The notes under the pieces are model-generated. The model made no database searches. It saw only the letters and a program-made list of their open reading frames with translations, and was not told where the DNA came from. Made by a program: the position numbers and the translations under genes. Positions 54,805-63,302 of a stretch of 64,000 bases of DNA are shown piece after piece. Source of the stretch: CAZSSM01 sp964609385. GTDB lineage: Bacteria > Planctomycetota > Planctomycetia > Isosphaerales > Isosphaeraceae. The stretch covers positions 1 through 64,000 of the forward strand of contig CAZSSM010000027.1 of assembly GCA_964609385.1 (NCBI GenBank). The letters run 5' to 3'. Positions within the stretch are counted from its first letter, which is position 1. Every line of letters starts with the position of its first letter.

Positions 54805-54834
54805 CCGGCGAGGTCTTTCATTCAACCTCGTCGG
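54805..54834 (+). terminator. hairpin after the PVC-type gene
   Basis: A 10-bp stem (CCGGCGAGGT with ACCTCGTCGG, one G-U pair) and a 10-base loop lie 52 bases after the stop. The following 170 bases are strongly AT-rich and hold no gene. Likely a transcription terminator for the plus-strand gene. Confidence 0.5.
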
Positions 54835-54974
54835 ATCTCGAATTTGATTATGTGCTGGGTTCAATTTGTGTTGAATCAATATCAAAAGTAGTTGCGTAAA
54901 GATTATAGTTGTCTTGTGTCGAGGAATTTTTAGATGTCAGGTTCTCTTGGGTTGTTTGGTACTGCCGGTTTTGC

Positions 54975-55646
54975 TTAAGTGTTTCTTTGCGGATTGAATT
55001 CTTTTGGTTCGCTCGCGTTGCCCCAGCGTTTGATCATCGAGTTATCGACGCCTAGCTGGTCGAGGATCCGCGAGACGACAAAATTGATCAGGTCGTCGAG
55101 CGTCTTGGGCTCGTGATACCAGCCGGGCATAGCCGGTAGGACGACAGCGCCAGCACGGGTGACGGCGGTCATGTTTTCCAGGTGGACCAGGCTTAGGGGT
55201 GTTTCGCGCGGGACCAGGATCAGCTTTCGACGTTCCTTGAGATGGACGTCGGCGGCCCGGGTAACCAGGTTCGTTGTGATCCCATGCGCGATCGAGGCCA
55301 AGGTGCTCATGCTGCACGGGGCCACGACCATCCCGGCGGTCCGGAATGACCCGCTAGCGATCCCCGCGCCAAAGTCGCCGTGGCGATGGTAGTGCAGTTG
55401 AGGATTTGGGCCGAGGTCGCCGAAGACTGAAGGATCGAATCGGCCTAGCGAAACCTCCAGGCCCATCTCCTCGCGGAAGACCTGGGTGGCGCTGGTGCTG
55501 ATGGTCAGGTGGATCGGCCGACCCGAGCGGCAGAGCGCTTGCAGAAGTCGGACCGCGTACGGAGTCCCGCTAGCGCCGGTCATCGCTAGGACGATCGGTC
55601 GTTCGTCAATGTCGCGTGGAGGGTTGGGGGAAGTGCTCGCCATCAT
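54975..55646 (-). CDS. ubiX: UbiX-type flavin prenyltransferase
   Basis: UbiX attaches a dimethylallyl group to FMN to make the prenylated flavin used by UbiD-family decarboxylases. The 223-residue protein has the fold's signatures: VLAMTGASGTPYAVRLLQAL at the start, VAPCSMSTLASIAHGITTNLVTRAADV, LKERRKLILVPRETPLSLVHLENM and PAMPGWYHEPKTLDDLINFVVSRILDQLG. It lies 9 bases after menG on the same strand, so a menaquinone-related role is likely. No ubiD is in the window. The start may be the first or second of two adjacent ATGs. Confidence 0.92.
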   Translation of the reverse strand: MMASTSPNPPRDIDERPIVLAMTGASGTPYAVRLLQALCRSGRPIHLTISTSATQVFREEMGLEVSLGRFDPSVFGDLGPNPQLHYHRHGDFGAGIASGSFRTAGMVVAPCSMSTLASIAHGITTNLVTRAADVHLKERRKLILVPRETPLSLVHLENMTAVTRAGAVVLPAMPGWYHEPKTLDDLINFVVSRILDQLGVDNSMIKRWGNASEPKEFNPQRNT

Positions 55647-55655
55647 CGGGGTCTC

Positions 55656-56414
55656 TCAGGCTGGCTTGGTCCCGACGTATAACGTGGCGATCCCGAGCGA
55701 GAGCCGGTGCTCCTCCAGGGCGCTCAGGCCGCGACGGCCGAGCAATTCGAGCATCTCAGGGCCATCGGGAAATTCCAGGACGCTTTGCGGGAGGTAGCGG
55801 TACGCGGCATACTGGTTGGGCGCCAGCCATTGGCCCAGTCGTGGCAGGAGATGGCGGAAGAATCCGAGGTACAACCGGCCCAGGACCGGTCCGCGCGGTC
55901 GGGAGAATTCGAGGATCGCCACCCGGCCGCCTGGCTTGGCGACCCGAATCATCTCGTCGATCCCCAGCACCGTCTCGGTTACATTGCGAAGGCCGAAGGC
56001 GACGGTGACCAGACCGAAGGTATTGTCGCGGAAGGGGAGCCGCTGCGCGTCGCCGTCAACGAGGATGACCCGAGGGTCTGGTCCCTTCCGCTTGCCGATG
56101 ACCAGCATCGGATGACAGAAATCGACGCCGATGACACCGCCATGCGAACCGTGCTCTTTGGCGAGTGACTTGGCGTAGGCCAGCGCGAGGTCGGCCGTGC
56201 CGGTGCAGCAGTCCAAGATCGGCTCACCGGGTGCGGGTCGAACCGTCCGCACCGTGTATGCACGCCAGAGGCGGTCGACGTTCAGGCTCAACAGGTGGTT
56301 CAGCAGATCGTACCGGGGTGCGATCGATGCGAACATAGCCTGAACCCGGCGCCCCGACTTGTCCACCGAGTTCGTCGCGACCGGATCGGTCTGATTCGTT
56401 ACCTCGACGCTCAT
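55656..56414 (-). CDS. menG: demethylmenaquinone methyltransferase (MenG/UbiE)
   Basis: This SAM-dependent C-methyltransferase carries out the last step of menaquinone synthesis. The 252-residue protein has the family helix VQAMFASIAPRYDLLNHLLSLNVDRLWR, motif I LDCCTGTADLALA, GVDFCHPML, VTVAFGLRNVTE and FSRPRGPVLGRLYLGFFRHLLP. It is translated with ubiX. The product quinone would be the electron donor for the alternative complex III encoded at 22.8-30.9 kb. Confidence 0.93.
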   Translation of the reverse strand: MSVEVTNQTDPVATNSVDKSGRRVQAMFASIAPRYDLLNHLLSLNVDRLWRAYTVRTVRPAPGEPILDCCTGTADLALAYAKSLAKEHGSHGGVIGVDFCHPMLVIGKRKGPDPRVILVDGDAQRLPFRDNTFGLVTVAFGLRNVTETVLGIDEMIRVAKPGGRVAILEFSRPRGPVLGRLYLGFFRHLLPRLGQWLAPNQYAAYRYLPQSVLEFPDGPEMLELLGRRGLSALEEHRLSLGIATLYVGTKPA

Positions 56415-56508
56415 CGTCGCTTTCGCAATGCAGATGGGAAACGTTGGCGGAAGACGCTCGACGGCAATTTTGTGGGGACTCGAGTGCTCAATTGTAGGCG
56501 GCCGAGCG

Positions 56509-57534
56509 TCAGGAGGACGCGGGAGTTCCTCCAGAGAGCCGGTGGTGGGTCGGTGAGTCAGTCAAAGTCCAGCCGATCTCCATGGCCGTGAGCGGACCGA
56601 TCCGCAGATCTTTCAGCCGAGTCGAGTCCATCCGCATGATCTCGGAGCGGTCCACCAAGCCGGGCGGGAAGTCGTCGAGCGACCGATCGTACTTGTCCTC
56701 GGCGCCGAAGGCGTGCAGGATCTCGTGCGCCACGGTGGCCCGCTCCAAATTTACTGGCCCGCGTCGCGTGTCCTCCAGAGGGGCATACCCGGGATAGCAG
56801 ACGATGTAGGAGACGCCGCGAATCGCCAACGGGGGACGGTCGACCATCGCGTAGGACCGACCGAGTCGGTCCGGAACCAGGACCAGCAGTACAACATCGG
56901 CGTTGATCCTGTTCCGGAGCCTCGCCGCGAATGCGACCGGATCGCCCAGCCCCTCGCCCTTCAGCGCCAACCGCAAATGCTCCAGCGTCCTGTCAACTCC
57001 CTCGGGAAACTCGTGGAGCGATCCGTCGGGTTCAACGCCCCAGGCCCTCATTGCGTCGGAACGATCTGCCGCGACGGTCTCGTCCCAGACGAAGACGGTG
57101 CGGCTCAGGTCGAGGTTGACCGGGATTTGCCGGGCGATTGCTTGAGCCTCAATCCATTCAGAGGCCGCAATGACGGTCTTCAGAATTCGGGCCAGATCCC
57201 GATCGTGCCAGCGTTGTGCCTCAACCCCGAGGAAGATCGGCACTAAAGCCACCTGACCGAACAAGCCGGGCGGCAACTCGGCATGGTTGGTCGAGTCCTC
57301 AGGTTCGAGTTCGGCCTCCGAGTCCCAGGTGTGAAATCGTTGGAACTCGGGCACTGTGGTGATCGGCTCGCCGATCGCCCCACGAACGGTGATCCGACCC
57401 ACCACGCCGTCGGCGGCCGCATAGCGTCGTCGAAGCTCGTCGAGGCTCGTCCGATTTCCCGCCATGAGGCGACGGGTGAACCAGATTCCGGCGACCAGCG
57501 TGAGGGTCAGACCGACAGTCATCAGCAATTCCAT
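56509..57534 (-). CDS. membrane-anchored HExxH metalloprotease-like protein
   Basis: The 341-residue protein has an N-terminal transmembrane helix (about residues 2-19, LLMTVGLTLTLVAGIWF) and a soluble domain with one extended zinc motif, HEILHAFGAEDKYD (HExxHxxGxxD), about 65 residues from the end. A Met-turn candidate is SEIMRMD downstream. This layout fits metzincin-like peptidases, but the exact family is not recognised. ATG 57534 (MELLMTVG) is the only start giving a membrane anchor; the longer frame overlaps the divergent gene. It is divergent from the ThuA/PVC gene and may share its promoter region (57535-57679). Confidence 0.75.
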   Translation of the reverse strand: MELLMTVGLTLTLVAGIWFTRRLMAGNRTSLDELRRRYAAADGVVGRITVRGAIGEPITTVPEFQRFHTWDSEAELEPEDSTNHAELPPGLFGQVALVPIFLGVEAQRWHDRDLARILKTVIAASEWIEAQAIARQIPVNLDLSRTVFVWDETVAADRSDAMRAWGVEPDGSLHEFPEGVDRTLEHLRLALKGEGLGDPVAFAARLRNRINADVVLLVLVPDRLGRSYAMVDRPPLAIRGVSYIVCYPGYAPLEDTRRGPVNLERATVAHEILHAFGAEDKYDRSLDDFPPGLVDRSEIMRMDSTRLKDLRIGPLTAMEIGWTLTDSPTHHRLSGGTPASS

Positions 57535-57679
57535 CAGATCGATCTCGATCGAGTTCCGCTCTTGCGTCCAAGTTAGGGAATCGCGAGCTTGGTTTGGGGT
57601 CTCAAGTGAAAGACGGATCCCAATCCACAGCCTACCGAACACCGCCCTCCCAATCGCTCGACAAGTAGGATGCTTCCTA

Positions 57680-60600
57680 ATGCGAATCGCCTTACTGATT
57701 CTGGCCACCTGGGCCCTTTCCTGGAGCCATGCGCACGCCGCTTTCGCCGTCGACGACTCGATGGACCGGAAGTCGATCGTCGTGATTGCCGGTCTCAAGA
57801 GCCACGGCCCTGAGGGCAACGGGATCCATGATTACGCGTGGTCGGCGCGATTGATCAAGACCATGTTGGAGCACTCCAACATCGCCGACGCTGTGGAGGT
57901 GACCCTGCACCTCAACGGCTGGCCGACCGACACGGGTCAGCTCATCGAGGCCGACGCGGTTATGATCATCTCGGACGGTCGCGATGGCGACATTGGCCGC
58001 GAGGCGCCCCACTTGGCCACTCCCGAACGGATCGCCTTGATGGACGAGTTGGTGGCTCGGGGCTGCGGTGTGGTCACCTTCCACTTCTCGACGTTCGCAC
58101 CCGACGCCCTAGCCGATCGCGTCCTCGAATGGTCGGGCGGCTACTTCGATTGGGAGACCGACGGTCGCCGCGAGTGGTACTCCGAAATCACCACAACCGA
58201 GGCCGAGGTCACGCCTGCCTCAACGGACCACTCGATCCTCCGAGGTGTCGAACCGTTCACCGTTCGAGAAGAATTCTACCACGATATCCGATTTCGTGAT
58301 GACCGTGACGGCTGGCTCCCGGTCTGGCAAGTCGAGGCCCTCCCGGCCACGACTCCGCATGGCGATGTCGTTGCTTGGGCCATCGAACGCGAGCAGGGTG
58401 GTCGGGGCTTTGCCACGACGTGTGGACACTTCTATGACAATTGGGAATCGCCCGACTTCCGCAAGACGATCCTTAACGGGCTGGCCTGGGCGGCTCATGT
58501 GGCGATTCCCCTGGAAGGTATCGAGGCCCCGTTCTTTGACCACGACCAGATTGCCGAGCACCTTAGCGAGCCAAACTTGATCTCGGACGGCGCCGAGACG
58601 GTGATGACCACCGAGGACGAAGAGGCCTATGCCGACGAACCATACTGGTACCAGCCCGGTCACCCGCTCCGGCCCGCCGAGGCCCGCGCCATCACCACGC
58701 CGCCAGGCTTCCTCGTCGAGAAGATCCTCGATGTGCCCGAAGATTGGGGGTCGTGGACGGCCATTGCCGTCGATCCCCAAGGACGTCTGATCTGCGCTGC
58801 CCAACATGTACCGGGGCTGTATCGGGTCACGGTGCCCGGTCCGGACAAGCCTGACGCGCGGCCTGAGGTCGAACGCCTCGGCGGCGTCGCTGAACAGATG
58901 GGGTGGTCGCACGGGTTGCTCGCCGCCTTCGGCTCGCTCTATGTGACCGTCAGCGAGGGCAACGACGAGATTGAAGGGGGCGTCTATCGCCTTCGAGATA
59001 CCGATGGGGACGATCAGTACGATCGGATCGATCATCTCATTGAATTGGACCGATCCGGCGAACACGGCCCCCACAACATCGTCGTCGGCCCTGACGGCGC
59101 ATCCCTCTATATGATCTGCGGCAACGGGACCAACTTGCCCGACGACGTGGTCCGACGCCTGCCGAGCGCGACCGACGGGATCGACCATCTGATGCCGCCG
59201 GGCTTCGAGAGTTCCGAGTACACGCCGGCAGGTTTCGTTATCCGGTTCCGCCCCGACGGCAGCGACATCGAGTTCGTTTCGGGTGGCTTGAGGAACAGCT
59301 TCGACCTGGCGTTCAATCAAGTCGGGGACCTGTTCACGTTCGACTCCGACATGGAGTGGGACCTGGGTACCCCCTGGTATCGCCCGACTCGGATCTGCCA
59401 TCTTGTGCCTGGTGGAGAGTTCGGCTGGCGTGGCGACGCGGCCAAATGGCCCGACTACTACGAGGACAGCGCGGGATCGGTTGTCGATGTCGGGCCGGCC
59501 TCACCGACTGGCGTTGCATTTGGGTATGAGACGCGGTTTCCCGCGAAATATCAGCGAGCGTTGTACGCGTGTGATTGGACTTTCGCCACGATCCACGCAG
59601 TGCACCTGCGGCCCGAGGGGGCGACATATCGCGCGGAGGTCGAGGAGTTCGTCGGCGGCAACGGTTTGCCCGTCACCGACTTGGTCGTCGGAACCGACGG
59701 CGCTTTGTATTTCCTTGTCGGTGGTCGTCGCCTCGGCTCGGCGCTCTATCGGGTTCGATACGTTGGAGACGAGTCGACCGAGCCGGTGACCGCGATCGAA
59801 CCAGACCCGTCCGTTACCGAGCTCCAACGGCTCCGCCGACAACTCGAAGCCTTCCACGGTCGACGTTCCGAGGAGGCCGTTTCGACCGCCTGGTTGCATC
59901 TCGGCCACGACGATCGCGCGATCCGGTTCGCCGCGCGCCTGGCCGTCGAGTCCCAGCCGGTGGATACTTGGAGATCACGCGCCTTCGACGAGCCCGACCT
60001 GCCGACCCGGATCGTCGCTCTGCTTGCCTTGGCCCGCCAAGACGAACCTGAGAATCTCCCCCGAGTCCTCGAACAGCTTGCGGAGATCGAACCGGAATCT
60101 CTGAACGTCAAACAGACCTTGATCTGGCTCCGCGCAATCGAATTGGCCTTGGCCCGAGGCGAGGATGAGATCGAGGATCGACGTGAGTTGATCGTCAATG
60201 TCCTCAGACCGGCCCTTCCGCACGACGACCCACGCGTCAACCGCGAATTGGCTCGTCTGCTCTGCTTCGTGGGCGATCGCGAAGTGATCGATCCGATCCT
60301 CAACCTGATGGGTTCGGATCAGGGCGAACGACCGGCGTTGGTGACCGGTAACTTCGTCCGCAATCCCAAGTATGGTGCGGCTGTCCGTGACATCCTCCAG
60401 GCCGCGCCCTTGGTCGATCGAATGCACTATGCCCAGATGCTGCTCTGGATCGACGACGGTTGGAGCACCGAGCAACGATCGGATTATTTCCAACTGATCG
60501 CCGATGCCGTTGCCAACACTAAAGGCGGTTATTGGTATGTCGAGTTCTGGGACAGGATCCGCGAGGTCGCCTTCGACCAGATCTCGGACGAAGACCGCGA

Positions 60601-61198
60601 TCGCTTCGAGGCGATCGGAGCAGGAGGGATCGCCGCCTCCAACCCGGAGGATCTGCCTCGACCCGAGGGGCCCGGCCAGGACTGGAACCTCGACGACTTG
60701 CTGGAGGCTGTCGAGGACGACTTCCGAAACCGCGACCACTTGCTCGGCCAACGCTCTTTCGCGGCGGCCAAATGCGTCTCCTGCCACCGGTTCAACGGAC
60801 AAGGTGCCGCCGTCGGCCCCGACCTCTCCTCGATCGGTCAGCGGTTCACCATCCGCGACATCCTCGACTCGACCCTCTATCCCAGCAAGGCCGTTTCGGA
60901 CCAGTATCGCGTCACATTGGTTCTGACCGACGACGGCCGAACCCTCTCGGGTCGGGTCGTTTCGCGCGACTCCGAGGCGTTGACCATCGCCACCAACCTC
61001 TACCAACCCAGCCGAACCACGCGTGTCGAATTGGATGAGGTCGAGGCGATGCGGCCGGTCCCGATCTCGACGATGCCTGAGGGACTCTTGGATCCGCTCA
61101 ACGTCGACGAGATCCTCGATCTGCTCGCCTACTTGATCTCCGGAGGCGATCCCAATCACCCAGTCTTCGCCCGTCCGATCGGGTCGGATGAGGATTGA
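57680..61198 (+). CDS. secreted ThuA-like, PVC-propeller and cytochrome c fusion
   Basis: This 1172-residue exported protein has a signal peptide (about 1-22, LLILATWALSWSHAHA), a ThuA/class I glutamine-amidotransferase-like domain (about 27-270; IVVIAGLKSHGPEGNGIHDY, GRGFATTCGHFYDNW) and a beta-propeller (about 310-700; PPGFLVEKILDVPEDWGSW, AAFGSLYVTVSEGNDE, GGLRNSFDLAFNQVGDLFT). A helical region follows, and a C-terminal cytochrome c has CVSCH at 1032-1036 with GAAVGPDLSSIGQRF. The ThuA fold is linked to carbohydrate use. A periplasmic redox role in sugar breakdown is inferred, with the substrate unknown. TAGGA precedes the ATG at 57680. Confidence 0.88.
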   Translation: MRIALLILATWALSWSHAHAAFAVDDSMDRKSIVVIAGLKSHGPEGNGIHDYAWSARLIKTMLEHSNIADAVEVTLHLNGWPTDTGQLIEADAVMIISDGRDGDIGREAPHLATPERIALMDELVARGCGVVTFHFSTFAPDALADRVLEWSGGYFDWETDGRREWYSEITTTEAEVTPASTDHSILRGVEPFTVREEFYHDIRFRDDRDGWLPVWQVEALPATTPHGDVVAWAIEREQGGRGFATTCGHFYDNWESPDFRKTILNGLAWAAHVAIPLEGIEAPFFDHDQIAEHLSEPNLISDGAETVMTTEDEEAYADEPYWYQPGHPLRPAEARAITTPPGFLVEKILDVPEDWGSWTAIAVDPQGRLICAAQHVPGLYRVTVPGPDKPDARPEVERLGGVAEQMGWSHGLLAAFGSLYVTVSEGNDEIEGGVYRLRDTDGDDQYDRIDHLIELDRSGEHGPHNIVVGPDGASLYMICGNGTNLPDDVVRRLPSATDGIDHLMPPGFESSEYTPAGFVIRFRPDGSDIEFVSGGLRNSFDLAFNQVGDLFTFDSDMEWDLGTPWYRPTRICHLVPGGEFGWRGDAAKWPDYYEDSAGSVVDVGPASPTGVAFGYETRFPAKYQRALYACDWTFATIHAVHLRPEGATYRAEVEEFVGGNGLPVTDLVVGTDGALYFLVGGRRLGSALYRVRYVGDESTEPVTAIEPDPSVTELQRLRRQLEAFHGRRSEEAVSTAWLHLGHDDRAIRFAARLAVESQPVDTWRSRAFDEPDLPTRIVALLALARQDEPENLPRVLEQLAEIEPESLNVKQTLIWLRAIELALARGEDEIEDRRELIVNVLRPALPHDDPRVNRELARLLCFVGDREVIDPILNLMGSDQGERPALVTGNFVRNPKYGAAVRDILQAAPLVDRMHYAQMLLWIDDGWSTEQRSDYFQLIADAVANTKGGYWYVEFWDRIREVAFDQISDEDRDRFEAIGAGGIAASNPEDLPRPEGPGQDWNLDDLLEAVEDDFRNRDHLLGQRSFAAAKCVSCHRFNGQGAAVGPDLSSIGQRFTIRDILDSTLYPSKAVSDQYRVTLVLTDDGRTLSGRVVSRDSEALTIATNLYQPSRTTRVELDEVEAMRPVPISTMPEGLLDPLNVDEILDLLAYLISGGDPNHPVFARPIGSDED

Positions 61199-61271
61199 TC
61201 CCGCGAGCCAATCTTACTCCTACTGAGGCGGTTTTTCTCTCCGGGAGATTCTCGAGACTCCCGAGGGCGTC

Positions 61272-61305
61272 GGCCGGGGGTTTGTCTCTTCAAGACACCC
61301 CGGCC
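61272..61305. terminator. hairpin between convergent genes
   Basis: GGCCGGGG (61272-61279) pairs with CCCCGGCC (61298-61305), and an inner TGTCT/AGACA stem continues after a short bulge. It lies between the ThuA/PVC gene and the DUF1559 gene. The following plus-strand bases are only weakly T-rich. Confidence 0.55.
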
Positions 61306-61327
61306 CTATTGCGTCTTCGTCGTCGGC

Positions 61328-62422
61328 TCAGAAGGTCTCCGCGCTGATGACCTCGCGGCCGGCGACGGTTCCCAGGGCTCGCCAAATCCGCCCTTCGATG
61401 GTATCGGAGATGAATCGGACCGAGCCGTCGCCGAATAATGCGTTAACACCGCCGGGGTGATAGCTCCGCGCGGTGATCGCGGCGAAGGTCGGGCCGCCCC
61501 GCTTCTCGCGTCGGCTGTTGAGGTCCAGGTCGAAATATTCTCCGTTGGGGCCGCCCGCGATCCGCGTGTTGGGTGGCCACGCCGTGGTGATTCCGGCATG
61601 ATGCACGCCCGACTCGACCCACTCGGCGTGCCCGGCGTCGCGGAACGCGCAGCCGCCCTGGCCCAGATATTCGGGCGCCACCTCGTAGGGATCGGCGTCG
61701 GGGGCGGGGATGTTGTTGGGATCGTTGATGAACGTTAGGCCGGTCGTCGAGCAGTCGCGGTAGTAGTCCTGAAAAGCTTTGGCCTCAGACATCAGGAGGG
61801 TGTTGCTGAGCCCGTCGCGGAACTCGGCCCAAGACCGGGACTGGTTGGGACCGAACGCCGAGCGGTTCTTCCTCGGATCACCGGGGCCACCCCAGACGAA
61901 CCAGTCGCCCTCCAGGTAGCCATAATTGCAGACGTTCATGCGACCGCCACGTTCGTGGGTGAAGGTCTTGTCCTCGGCCTCGCTGGGGCAAACCAGAATC
62001 TCTATATACGTCGCCGTGGCGGTCGTGTTGGGCGGGTCGTACATGTCGACCTGGAAATTCAACGCATCGAAGATTGCGCCTTGCTCAGCGTAGGGAAGGA
62101 TCCGCGGATGAGCCCCGAGGCTGTTGGTCCAGACGACGTCCTCGGGCCCCGAACCGGCGATCGCTAAGGTAATTGGCAGCGTGCCCCCCGAGTCGGTGTA
62201 GTTGTGGACGGCCAGGCCGAGTTGCTTGAGGTTGTTCAGGCATTGCGTCCGACGCGCCGCCTCGCGGGCCGCCTGCACGGCCGGCAACAGCAGTGAGATC
62301 AACACAGCGATGATCGCGATCACCACCAGGAGCTCGATTAACGTAAACCCATCATGCCTCGACTCAAAGCGTCGTCCTGAATCCTGCGAACGCTCTGCAA
62401 TCCCACCATCGGACCAGACCAT
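61328..62422 (-). CDS. DUF1559 pseudopilin-like protein
   Basis: This is one of the type IV pilin-like secreted proteins expanded in planctomycetes. The class III signal GFTLIELLVVIAIIAVLISLL begins at residue 25 (prepilin cleavage expected after Gly25). LLPAVQAAREAARRTQCLNNLKQLGLA follows, which is the DUF1559 hallmark. The C-terminal HPGGVNALFGDGSVRFISDTI motif is present and the 364-residue length is normal. AAGAAGGAG lies 9 bases before the ATG at 62422; upstream frame to 62545 is not family-like. Function unknown; probably an extracellular or envelope fibre component. It stands alone here. Confidence 0.92.
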   Translation of the reverse strand: MVWSDGGIAERSQDSGRRFESRHDGFTLIELLVVIAIIAVLISLLLPAVQAAREAARRTQCLNNLKQLGLAVHNYTDSGGTLPITLAIAGSGPEDVVWTNSLGAHPRILPYAEQGAIFDALNFQVDMYDPPNTTATATYIEILVCPSEAEDKTFTHERGGRMNVCNYGYLEGDWFVWGGPGDPRKNRSAFGPNQSRSWAEFRDGLSNTLLMSEAKAFQDYYRDCSTTGLTFINDPNNIPAPDADPYEVAPEYLGQGGCAFRDAGHAEWVESGVHHAGITTAWPPNTRIAGGPNGEYFDLDLNSRREKRGGPTFAAITARSYHPGGVNALFGDGSVRFISDTIEGRIWRALGTVAGREVISAETF

Positions 62423-62641
62423 ACTCCAAGCTCCTTCTTTGCGATCAGGCGGATCTCGAAACAGTGCTTGCCCTGGACTAATGTGAGACTCGGTCTCAAT
62501 CTCATTCGATGGTTCCAGTCTGAGGTGCCCCACGACAGTTGTCAAGGGGCCGGTTGGACCCTATCTTTTTTCATCCTAGAAATTTGTTTCAGGATGTGTG
62601 GGAGCGAGCAGTGGGAATTGCTGGAGGAGCGTTTGGGAAAC

Positions 62642-63195
62642 TCAAGGCTGTGGTGCAAAGAGTTGGGCGACGGGGAGCTGGAGTCCGGGCAATTCGGGAT
62701 CGCCGGGGATGGTCTGGCTAGCATCGTAGAGCGTCATCCCGGCATCGGGTCGATGGACGCGGACGAAGGGGCCATCGGATCGATCAGCCAGACCACGGCC
62801 ACGCCATGACGCAGGTAGAGATCGAACTTGTCATTGACATCTTGCTGGGTTTCTGAGGGCAAGAGGATTTCGGCGGCGAGGATAGGAGTACCTTCGAGGA
62901 TCGTCGAGTTAGGGCGTCGATGACGAAAACCTTCATGGTTTACGCAAGCAACGTCGATTCCAACGAATGTGTCGGGGCTGTCGCTGAGCCGGAATCCGGC
63001 CTCACCGTTGAGCACTTCGCCCTGTGGTTCCGGTTGGCCGAGATTCCAGCGGATCAGCAGGTAGCTCAGCATCGCTGTGACCCGTGAATGCGTTGCGTTC
63101 CGGAAAGTCAGGGGGCGTTCCCTCAATTCGCCTTCAATGAGTTCGCGATCGACGCCGTCATTTGTTGGCAGGGCCAGGAATTCCTCGACAGTCAT
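62642..63195 (-). pseudogene. Uma2-family (DUF820) gene with a frameshift near its 3' end
   Basis: Uma2 proteins have a PD-(D/E)XK nuclease fold and are abundant in cyanobacteria and planctomycetes. The open frame from 63195 gives MTVEEFLALPTNDGVDRELI, GEAGFRLSDSPDTFVGIDVA, GTPILAAEILLPSETQQDV, YLRHGVAVVWLIDP and then stops early at 62734 (153 residues). Directly after WLIDP, the shifted frame continues with the expected family tail: FVRVHRP, then TIPGDPELPGLQLPVAQLF, ending at a stop at 62642. One or two bases therefore appear lost or gained near 62777-62781. A sequencing or assembly error is equally possible. Core acidic residues (D, E near IDVA and AEIL) remain. Confidence 0.75.
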
Positions 63196-63302
63196 CGAAC
63201 GGGTCGTCGTGTCATGGACGGATTTGATATGCTTTTAAGTGAGGGATTTTCTGAAAGGCGAATAATCTATGGTGGTTCAGTTGGTTACCAGACGATCCCG
63301 GT

